A stretch of 30,641 bases of DNA from Veillonella sp. GTDB lineage: Bacteria > Bacillota_C > Negativicutes > Veillonellales > Veillonellaceae. The stretch lies in contig JAGZGB010000016.1 in the NCBI GenBank assembly GCA_018367495.1, forward strand, positions 1 through 30,641. Direction: 5' to 3'. Numbering within the stretch: the stretch's first letter is position 1; every line of letters begins with the position of its first letter. Position numbers and translations under genes: made by a program. This document shows positions 24,821 through 30,641 of this stretch, one piece after another. The notes beneath the pieces are model-generated. The model did no database searches and was not told the origin of the DNA. It worked only from the letters and a program-made list of their open reading frames with translations.

Positions 24821-26534
24821 TTTGAGCCTCTCCTTTCTGTGCTTCGTAGAGTGTTTTATATAAACCATTCAGATTTAATAATTCCTCATGTGTCCCCTCT
24901 TCAACTATATGACCTTCATCAAAGACAATAATTTTATCAGCTTTTTCAATAACCTCTAATCGTTGCGAAATACATAATATAGTTTGTGTATTTACTGTAT
25001 GTAATGTCTCTAAAATAGTATTTACTGTTACTGCATCTAAAGCTGAGAAACAATCATCTAATAAGAAATATGGTGCATTTTTATAAAAACCTCGAGCCAT
25101 ATTAATACGTTGCTTTTGACCACCAGATAAATCATGTCCTTCTTCTGCGAGAGTATGTAAGTCATTATCTAATAGATTACCTAAATCTCTATATAGGTCG
25201 GCTTTTTTAGCAGCCACCTCTACAGATTCATGCATAGGTAATTCTTTACCAAATTTAATATTATCTTCAATAGTAGTACTCAATAAGTAAGATTGAGTTG
25301 GTACATAAGCTATTGAATTTCGAAGCTTAGATAAAGGTATATCTGAAATATCTTGGTTCCCAAAATAAATAGCTTTAGCGGGGCTTTGTTGCAAACCAAT
25401 GAGTAATTTAAAGAGCGTACTTTTACCGGAACCAGGTTTACCAACAATGCCTATAAAAGAGCCTTTACGAATAGTTGTAGATACTCGAGACAATGCATGA
25501 CCTTTAGAATTTTCATAATTAAAATCTAAATATCGTATATTAATATCCTCAAGTGGTAATACTTCAGTTGAGTCATCAATTGACTCTATTGGTAGTCGTA
25601 AGAAATCGGTAATACGATCTAAAGATGCCAAGCCTTTTTGTACAATCGAAATGAGTCCACCAAAGCCAATTAAAGGTCCTACGATTAGCATAATGAATGA
25701 GTTGATAGTTACAAATTCACCTATAGACATTTGACCATCTACAGCTAGGTGACCACATATAAAAATACTGATACTAATACAAATAAAAGGAGCAATTCTC
25801 GTTAACGGTGTTAGTACAGAATCTAATAAAGCTACATCCATATTTTTCTTATAGTTCAATTTATTTATTTTTTCAAAAGAGTCAGAAATAATACGTTCTC
25901 GATTAAAGGCTCTAATTACATCTATACCTTGGAATAATTCTTGCCCAAATTCTGTCATATCACTATAAGTAGCTTGAGCACTACGCTGTTTAGCACGTAA
26001 TTTTCTGCCCAACACAAATATTGCAACAATGATGAAGAATACAGGTGTCATGATTTTAAAAGCTAATAGACCATCTATTTTTTGTATTAAAATAATAGAT
26101 CCTACAATGGAATAAAATATAATATCCACCACGATCATTACACCTAAACCTAACGCTACACGAAGAGATGTAACATCATTTGTCATCAACGCCATAACTT
26201 TACCAGGTCCATTTGCCTCATAGTATGTTGTTTTTATTTGTAATGCTTTTCTACACAAAATTTCACGAAAAAGATATTCCATACGACGGATGGAACCAAG
26301 TAAGGTGCGTCGCGAAATAACTTTTAGAATTGTTATAATAATAAATAATAAAATAAAGTAAATAATATAATTGACTAAGCCCTCTTTATTGTGACTTAGT
26401 GTATCGATGGCATTACCAATTAATTGTGGAACAAATAAAAATGCTATATCAATAGCAATTAGCATAGTTAATCCGATGGCATACACCCAGCCTTCTCGGC
26501 GGAAAAACTGCATAAATAGCTCTATAGATTTCAT
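24807..26534 (-). CDS. ABC exporter half-transporter, permease-ATPase fusion (A subunit)
   Basis: 575 aa. Six membrane segments in about residues 15-290 are followed by an ATPase with Walker A GKPGSGKST at 365-373, Q-loop PTQSYLL, a normal signature LSGGQ at 469-473, and Walker B YFLLDDCFSALD in which the catalytic glutamate is aspartate (D494). The switch histidine is glutamine (Q524, ISQRLE). These changes mark the non-hydrolysing site of a heterodimer. It is the first gene of the ABC-ABC-SpoU run; the upstream region holds a Fur-like 12-base match at 26566-26577. Export substrate unknown. Confidence 0.9.
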   Translation of the reverse strand: MKSIELFMQFFRREGWVYAIGLTMLIAIDIAFLFVPQLIGNAIDTLSHNKEGLVNYIIYFILLFIIITILKVISRRTLLGSIRRMEYLFREILCRKALQIKTTYYEANGPGKVMALMTNDVTSLRVALGLGVMIVVDIIFYSIVGSIILIQKIDGLLAFKIMTPVFFIIVAIFVLGRKLRAKQRSAQATYSDMTEFGQELFQGIDVIRAFNRERIISDSFEKINKLNYKKNMDVALLDSVLTPLTRIAPFICISISIFICGHLAVDGQMSIGEFVTINSFIMLIVGPLIGFGGLISIVQKGLASLDRITDFLRLPIESIDDSTEVLPLEDINIRYLDFNYENSKGHALSRVSTTIRKGSFIGIVGKPGSGKSTLFKLLIGLQQSPAKAIYFGNQDISDIPLSKLRNSIAYVPTQSYLLSTTIEDNIKFGKELPMHESVEVAAKKADLYRDLGNLLDNDLHTLAEEGHDLSGGQKQRINMARGFYKNAPYFLLDDCFSALDAVTVNTILETLHTVNTQTILCISQRLEVIEKADKIIVFDEGHIVEEGTHEELLNLNGLYKTLYEAQKGEAQNENA

Positions 26535-26565
26535 AGGACCTCTCAGTTAAATTTCTATATTACAG

Positions 26566-26577
26566 GATTATCATTAT
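26566..26577. promoter_or_regulatory. Fur-box-like stretch upstream of the ABC exporter
   Basis: On the minus strand ATAATGATAATC matches 12 consecutive bases of the 19-base E. coli Fur consensus; flanks match poorly (13 of 19 in all). It lies about 32-43 bases before the ABC start codon, near where the promoter should be. A chance match in AT-rich DNA is possible. Confidence 0.3.
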
Positions 26578-26724
26578 TTAAATATACTCCTTATAGTATA
26601 CACATTTTTTTCATATATCTTAATACACCTATACGTATATAATGTAGTTATAAGATATTTTCTTGATTGTGAAGCCAATAATATACTATTTATTCCCTTA
26701 AAAACACTATATCGAATTTTTTAG

Positions 26725-26753
26725 TTTACTTATGGTAATGTAAATGTTATACT
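26725..26753 (+). promoter_or_regulatory. Candidate tpx promoter
   Basis: TTTACT (26725-26730), 17-base spacer, TATACT (26748-26753); RNA start near 26760, giving a leader of about 57 bases. Spacing is ideal and no other gene can use it. Confidence 0.6.
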
Positions 26754-26816
26754 ATGCATAGATACAAAACGTATCCTTACGAACATTAGAATTAAAACTC
26801 TTAGGAGGAATACAAC

Positions 26817-27332
26817 ATGGAAAAACGTACTGGCGTAGTAACATTTGCAGGTGGTCCTATCACATTGGTTGGTCCAGAAGTTAAAGTAGGTCAACAAGCT
26901 CCTGACTTCACAGTTTTAAGCAACGACTTACAACCTAAAACATTAAAAGATTTCGAAGGTAAAGTAAAAGTTATCTCCGTTGTTCCTTCCCTTGATACAG
27001 GTGTTTGCGACGCTCAAACTCGTTGGTTCAATCAAGATGCAACAGCACTTTCTGATGATGTAGTAGTATTAACTATTTCTATGGACTTGCCTTTCGCTCA
27101 AAAACGTTGGTGTGGTGCTGCAGGTGTAGATAAAGTGATTACATTATCTGACCACAAAGATGCTTCCTTCGGTGAAAACTATGGTTTCTTGATTGAAGAA
27201 CTTCGTCTTTTAACTCGTGGCGTAGTAGTAATCAACAAAGAAGATAAAGTAACTTATGTTGAATACGTACCTGAAGTAACACAAGCTGTTAACTTCGATG
27301 CTGCATTAGAAGCAATTAAAGCTGATATCTAA
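26817..27332 (+). CDS. tpx: Thiol peroxidase
   Basis: 171 aa. Tpx subgroup of peroxiredoxins: the typical opening [20 protein letters not shown], the peroxidatic cysteine C64 in [14 protein letters not shown], and the resolving cysteine C99 in [12 protein letters not shown], the expected atypical 2-Cys spacing. It reduces hydrogen and alkyl peroxides using thioredoxin, which suits an anaerobe exposed to oxygen. AGGAGG lies 8 bases before the ATG, and codon use is biased to few codons, as in highly expressed genes. It is a single-gene unit ending at the strong terminator at 27371-27401. Confidence 0.96.
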   Translation: MEKRTGVVTFAGGPITLVGPEVKVGQQAPDFTVLSNDLQPKTLKDFEGKVKVISVVPSLDTGVCDAQTRWFNQDATALSDDVVVLTISMDLPFAQKRWCGAAGVDKVITLSDHKDASFGENYGFLIEELRLLTRGVVVINKEDKVTYVEYVPEVTQAVNFDAALEAIKADI

Positions 27333-27370
27333 TTTGTAGATGTCCTCTTGATTATATTATGTTGTAATTA

Positions 27371-27401
27371 AAAAAAGACCGTACGGTGTACGGTCTTTTT
27401 T
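27371..27401 (+). terminator. tpx terminator
   Basis: GACCGTAC (27377-27384), loop GGT, GTACGGTC (27388-27395), flanked by six A before and six T after, so the stem can extend. A textbook intrinsic terminator about 40 bases after the tpx stop. Confidence 0.92.
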
Positions 27402-27443
27402 ATGTGATAAAGTATTTAGATTTTTATTGTAGGTGAATAATAT

Positions 27444-27839
27444 ATGTGGCTTCGTATTTCTAAACTATTATTAGCTATAAAAAATATAGCGCTTGTAGGT
27501 GTAGGCATTGCACTTTGTATTGCTCTTATCAATACATTAATTAGTCTTGGCTATGTTACGTGGGCTAATATTCATGGTTATAGCACATACTCTTTATTAA
27601 TAGAAGAATTAATTACTTTCTTCCTATACTTTGAGTTTATTGCACTCATCGTAAAATACTTTAAAAATAACTTCCACTTTCCTCTTGATTTCTTTTTGTA
27701 TATTGGGATTACAGCAATTGTTAGACTTCTAATTATTGACCATGAATCTGCATTTGATAATTTAATTTGGTCTCTTGCTATTTTTGTGCTTGTATGCAGT
27801 TTAGTATTAGTAGAAAAGTTTATTGGACATAACGAATAA
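27444..27839 (+). CDS. psiE: PsiE-family membrane protein (phosphate-starvation-inducible)
   Basis: 131 aa with four hydrophobic segments (about residues 10-35, 48-70, 80-95 and 105-125). The central stretch FFLYFEFIALIVKYFKNN followed by HFPLDFFLYIGITAIVRLL and IIDHES is the PsiE signature (ends in a charged helix-breaking DHE). In E. coli psiE is induced by phosphate starvation, but its molecular function is unknown and regulation may differ here. GTAGGTG precedes the ATG. It lies 43 bases after the tpx terminator and is probably a separate unit. Confidence 0.88.
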   Translation: MWLRISKLLLAIKNIALVGVGIALCIALINTLISLGYVTWANIHGYSTYSLLIEELITFFLYFEFIALIVKYFKNNFHFPLDFFLYIGITAIVRLLIIDHESAFDNLIWSLAIFVLVCSLVLVEKFIGHNE

Positions 27840-27873
27840 TTTTTAAATAATTAAATTTAAATATATTAAAATG

Positions 27874-27907
27874 ATAAATGGCCTCTACTGTAGTAGAGGC
27901 CATTTAT
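27874..27907. terminator. 16-bp inverted repeat between psiE and glnA
   Basis: ATAAATGGCCTCTACT (27874-27889) pairs perfectly with AGTAGAGGCCATTTAT (27892-27907). It lies between convergent genes and is GC-rich at its centre, so it probably ends both transcripts although the T-runs are short. Confidence 0.7.
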
Positions 27908-27926
27908 ATTAGTAAATTTAAAAGTA

Positions 27927-29831
27927 TTAGAAAATATTTTTGCTATAGTTAGCATATTTAGTTTCTAATTCTTCCATTTTATCGTTCATTTCAATTTGCA
28001 ATTGAGATGCTAAGTCATATTCACCAGAGTTAAGTGCATCGATTAAACGAGTGAATAAAGATTTGCGATCATCGCTATCTTTAGCAAGATAGAAACGTAA
28101 GTCATTAACTTCTGCAAAACGTTTATCATCTACGCTATTGCGGCTATCTGTATGAATAGCAACCATTTTACGTACAGTTTCAAGGTTGTTAGGAATTAAG
28201 CGGTTTGCTAAAACAAGTTTCCAACGTTTCAAGATGGAAGCAATGAAGGAATCCATTAAGTCCTTAGCAAACGCATTACCTTGTGCCAAGGTTTCTACTA
28301 ATTCAGGATGGTTTTGATAACCTTTAATATTTTCCCAAACGGTCGCAGGTGCTATGCCAAACATTTGATTACGTTCTTCTTGAGTGAAATCTTCAAATAC
28401 ATCTTTTTCAGAACGATAAGCACGATTTGTAGCAAGGTAATCAGCTGGTTCACCAACTTCTTTGGAAAGTTCTGCTTCCAATTGAGCTTGTGTTTTACCA
28501 GATGTAATAGCATATTTCATACCATCAAATGCAGAGATAAAAATCAATGCCAATGCAGTATATGTATTTGTATAAGGGTTTGGAGAACGCAATTCGTAAC
28601 GTGTAGCCATAGGATTATCGATATCTCGAATCAAACCACAAAGGATTGTACGGTTACGACTAGGTTCGGAAGGATCAGTACCTAAAGATGTAACGATACA
28701 TACTGGAGCTTCAAAACCTGGTTTTAAACGATTTAAGGAGTCTGTTGTAGAACTGATAAATGGATTGATTGCTTCATAATGTTTTAATAGCCCCATGATA
28801 GCACCAATACCCAAGGAGCTAGCAGATTCTTTACGCATATCTTCTGGGCTAAACAAGTTTACAAGTTTACCAGATTTTAATTTAGCCATAACACCAAAGT
28901 GTGTATGTTCACCAGAACCAGCTACGCCAATAATAGGTTTTGCATTGAATGTTACATCAAGACCATTTTCACGGAACACTTCACGAACGATAATACGAGC
29001 TTGTAATTCATTATCTGCTGTTTGTAATGGGTTGCCAGAGAATTTCCAGTCGATTTCTAATTGTTCTAATACAACTGCTTCATGACCATCTTCATCAAGT
29101 TTAGCTTTAACGCCACCTACTTCTTTATGGCCCATTTCTGCTTCCATACCATATTGATCAAGACGTTCTACTGCTTGTTCTAATGCAGTACGAACTGTAC
29201 CATGAGTACGTTGCCAGTATTGTTCTTGTAATTTTTGAGATACGGACAATTCTTTTTTAGTAACTGTTCTAGATGGAGTTTTTACCCAGAATTCCAATTC
29301 TGTAGCAGATGTAAAGATAATATCTACAACGTCATCAGCTTTCACATGAGGCATACCAGGTAGACCATGTTCTTTGATCAAGGATAATAGTTCTGTACGA
29401 ACATAATCACAACTATTTTTTAAGATAGAACGAGAGTCAACATAACGGTAGTTATGCATCAAGAATGCAGGAATACGAAGTGTACCAGTTGGTAAACCTG
29501 TTTCTTCATCGATGTTTTCATAGTTATAATCAACGAACCAGTTTACACTTGGGTCACCCCACATATCAACGCGCGCATTGTTCAAAGTGGCGATGTTTGT
29601 AAGTACTACAGAGGAACCGTCAGTTTGTACTGCACGACCTTCAAAGAATGCTTCATAATCATCAAAGAATGCAGACATCGGAATTTTTTCGTCTGTATCA
29701 TTACCTGCTAAATCGATACCTACAAGAGATACGAATTTAATTTCTGGATGTTGTTCTAGTAACGCTAGGACACCTTCTTTACCATATTGGCCTGCAGGGA
29801 TGTAATACAATAATTCATTAGTAGTAGACAT
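27927..29831 (-). CDS. glnA: Glutamine synthetase, long GSI-like form
   Basis: 634 aa, against about 445-470 aa for usual GSI. Catalytic-domain motifs are TSATELEFWVK with E178/E180, VLEQLEIDWKFSGNPLQTAD, the KPIIGVAGSGEHTHFG region (298-313), NRLKPGFEAP (367-376) and RYELRSPNPYTNTYTALAL (411-429). The first 150 residues differ from short GSI and about 185 residues after 450 form a helical C-terminal extension (VFEDFTQEERNQMFG, then charged helices). It makes glutamine from glutamate, ammonia and ATP, the main ammonium assimilation step, and glutamine feeds CobQ. AGGAGG lies 7 bases before the ATG. The leader carries a terminator-like hairpin. GSIII (about 700 aa) is less likely by motif. Confidence 0.88.
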   Translation of the reverse strand: MSTTNELLYYIPAGQYGKEGVLALLEQHPEIKFVSLVGIDLAGNDTDEKIPMSAFFDDYEAFFEGRAVQTDGSSVVLTNIATLNNARVDMWGDPSVNWFVDYNYENIDEETGLPTGTLRIPAFLMHNYRYVDSRSILKNSCDYVRTELLSLIKEHGLPGMPHVKADDVVDIIFTSATELEFWVKTPSRTVTKKELSVSQKLQEQYWQRTHGTVRTALEQAVERLDQYGMEAEMGHKEVGGVKAKLDEDGHEAVVLEQLEIDWKFSGNPLQTADNELQARIIVREVFRENGLDVTFNAKPIIGVAGSGEHTHFGVMAKLKSGKLVNLFSPEDMRKESASSLGIGAIMGLLKHYEAINPFISSTTDSLNRLKPGFEAPVCIVTSLGTDPSEPSRNRTILCGLIRDIDNPMATRYELRSPNPYTNTYTALALIFISAFDGMKYAITSGKTQAQLEAELSKEVGEPADYLATNRAYRSEKDVFEDFTQEERNQMFGIAPATVWENIKGYQNHPELVETLAQGNAFAKDLMDSFIASILKRWKLVLANRLIPNNLETVRKMVAIHTDSRNSVDDKRFAEVNDLRFYLAKDSDDRKSLFTRLIDALNSGEYDLASQLQIEMNDKMEELETKYANYSKNIF

Positions 29832-29853
29832 TTGAGTTCCTCCTAAAACTTAT

Positions 29854-29907
29854 AAAAAAGACTCCAACAAATAGACATATGTATTCATATATCTATTGCG
29901 GAGTCTT
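29854..29907 (-). terminator. Terminator-like hairpin in the glnA leader (candidate attenuator)
   Basis: On the minus strand AAGACTCC (29907-29900) pairs with GGAGTCTT (29865-29858), then a T-run through 29854. Inside, AATAGA/TCTATT and ATATG/CATAT extend the stem to about 19 pairs with a 4-base loop. It lies after the promoter at 29934-29963 and ends 22 bases before the glnA start codon, so read-through must occur for expression. Confidence 0.78.
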
Positions 29908-29933
29908 CATTGACTAATTATTTTGTTAAATTC

Positions 29934-29963
29934 ATAGTATCATATGTTAAAAATATGTGTCAA
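29934..29963 (-). promoter_or_regulatory. glnA promoter
   Basis: TTGACA (29963-29958), an 18-base spacer, TACTAT (29939-29934) on the minus strand; RNA start near 29927, leader about 95 bases. A perfect -35 makes this the strongest promoter match in the window. Confidence 0.7.
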
Positions 29964-30057
29964 TAACTTTCTATAGAATTTCATTAATCTCTTAAAATTT
30001 TATATAAAATTATATGTGCATATCAATCTTATATAATACTTAGTACTTACAAAACTA

Positions 30058-30501
30058 TTAACTAAGTAATTCTTTCACGATGTTATTTACTACCTTACCA
30101 TCAGCACGACCTTTAGTTTTTGGCATTACATGTTTCATAACATTCCCCATATTTACAGCATCGCCACATGCAGCAATCGCTTCTTTTACAACTGTACGAA
30201 TTTCGTCTTCTGTTAATTGTGCAGGCATATATTTTTGTAAAACTGCCATTTCCTCTTTAACATGTGTTACTAAATCTTCACGGCCTGCTTTTTCAAACTC
30301 AGTTAAAGAATCTTGACGAGTTTTCATTTCTTTCGCCAATATACCAAGAATACCATTATCATCAAGCTCCACTTTATCATTAATTTCTGTATTCTTAATA
30401 GCACTATTAACCATTCGAATTACAGATAGAGCCGTTTTACCTTCTTCACGTGCTTTCATAGCAGCTTTCATATCTTCTTTTAATTGATCTTTTAAGCTCA
30501 T
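30058..30501 (-). CDS. yqeY: GatB/YqeY domain protein
   Basis: 147 aa, typical length. Pattern: SLKDQLKEDMKAAMKAREE, LSVIRMVNSAIKNTEI, then KEMKTRQDSLTEFEKAGRED, and the C-terminal helical domain YMPAQLTEDEI with GNVMKHVMPKTKGRADGKVV, which resembles the tail of GatB. YqeY proteins have this tRNA-binding-like domain without the amidotransferase part; function is not settled. The gene follows rpsU, the standard Firmicute pairing, with AGGAGG before the ATG. A hairpin lies between rpsU and yqeY. Confidence 0.93.
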   Translation of the reverse strand: MSLKDQLKEDMKAAMKAREEGKTALSVIRMVNSAIKNTEINDKVELDDNGILGILAKEMKTRQDSLTEFEKAGREDLVTHVKEEMAVLQKYMPAQLTEDEIRTVVKEAIAACGDAVNMGNVMKHVMPKTKGRADGKVVNNIVKELLS

Positions 30502-30528
30502 AGTTCCTCCTATTTTATATATAAAGAA

Positions 30529-30575
30529 ACCCTAATTCTGGGTTTCATGAAGCCATGAAAAGGCAGAATTAGGGT
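30529..30575 (-). terminator. Hairpin between rpsU and yqeY
   Basis: ACCCTAATTCTG (30529-30540) pairs perfectly with CAGAATTAGGGT (30564-30575), and an inner stem TTTCATG/CATGAAA (30543-30560) extends it. On the minus strand it is followed by TTTCTTTATAT, an imperfect T-run. It probably gives partial termination between the small ribosomal protein gene and yqeY. Confidence 0.68.
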
Positions 30576-30582
30576 AATCATC

Positions 30583-30641
30583 TTATGCTCTGAATTTGCG
30601 TTTTCTTGCTGCTTCAGATTTTTTCTTTCTTTTTACGCTTG
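30583..30641 (-). CDS. rpsU: Ribosomal protein S21, C-terminal end (cut by window edge)
   Basis: Only the last 18 or so codons are present, read on the minus strand to the TAA at 30585-30583. The translation is SVKRKKKSEAARKRKFRA, a basic tail like that of Firmicute S21 (KKKSEAARKRKF is typical). S21 is a small-subunit protein that aids translation initiation. The call rests on this tail and on the rpsU-yqeY gene order. Confidence 0.85.
   Translation of the reverse strand, partial: SVKRKKKSEAARKRKFRA

Larger units (their letters stand above)
26535..26816. other. Divergent intergenic region between ABC exporter and tpx
   Basis: 282 bases, very AT-rich. It contains the tpx promoter (26725-26753), a 5-bp inverted repeat at the expected tpx RNA start (26761-26775), the palindrome TATACGTATA (26630-26639), and a Fur-like stretch (26566-26577) near the ABC start. 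No open frame, tRNA or long stem was found. Confidence 0.6.

Noticed and set aside
26635..26655. PerR-like box upstream of tpx (TATAA-N5-TTATA)
   Set aside because: PerR sites are 7-1-7 inverted repeats; the spacing here does not fit, and AT-rich dyads are common in this region.
29854..29907. ANTAR-type antitermination leader before glnA
   Set aside because: That system needs two stems with hexaloops of fixed pattern; here there is one long stem with a 4-base loop.
1..30641. Insertion sequences, CRISPR arrays, prophage, toxin-antitoxin pairs, tRNA genes
   Set aside because: I looked on both strands and saw no transposase, repeat-spacer pattern, phage genes or tRNA cloverleaf; gene order is compact and housekeeping throughout.

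Overview
This window looks like chromosomal core DNA from a low-GC, non-sporulating Firmicute. The best fit is a Negativicute of the Veillonella type. The basis is the AT-rich composition, the strong AGGAG-type ribosome binding sites, the pepP-efp-asp23-nusB-xseAB-ispA-tlyA-nadK gene order (a Firmicute order, here without spoIIIA genes), and the join to a cobamide cluster that includes pduX. The genus is inferred from protein style and was not checked by search. 34 of the 37 genes called lie on the minus strand; only three lie on the plus strand. I found no mobile elements, CRISPR arrays, tRNA or rRNA.

Reading the minus strand in its transcription direction (right to left in coordinates): the window opens with the 3' end of rpsU, then yqeY. 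Next comes glnA (glutamine synthetase) with its own strong promoter and a terminator-like hairpin in its leader. A small plus-strand island holds tpx (thiol peroxidase) and psiE. Then follow a heterodimeric ABC exporter pair with a SpoU-family rRNA methyltransferase; a run of chbG-like deacetylase, LPG-flippase-like membrane protein, ACT-domain protein, hom, thrB, htpX, ndk and a PduO-type cobalamin adenosyltransferase; and a divergent plus-strand gene of unknown function at 15229-15564.

From 15165 down to 8429 lies a tightly packed late cobamide cluster: cobU, cobQ, cbiB, cobS, pduX, cobD and a cobC-like phosphatase, ending in rsuA. With the PduO-type enzyme just across the unknown gene, these proteins cover corrinoid adenosylation, amidation, making and attaching the aminopropanol phosphate arm, and assembling the nucleotide loop. 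The lower-base activating enzyme (CobT or ArsAB) and the corrin ring enzymes are not in the window.

The left third is housekeeping: pepP, efp, two Asp23 proteins, nusB, a divergent TsaD/Kae1-family protein, xseA, xseB, ispA, a YuiD/DUF212 membrane protein, tlyA and the start of nadK, many of them overlapping by a few bases. The least ordinary observations are hairpin-plus-T-tract structures placed directly before the start codons of glnA, the chbG-like gene and the first asp23 gene; the unknown gene divergent from cobU; and the divergent TsaD-like protein inside the nusB-xseA run. I see no clear new multi-gene system.
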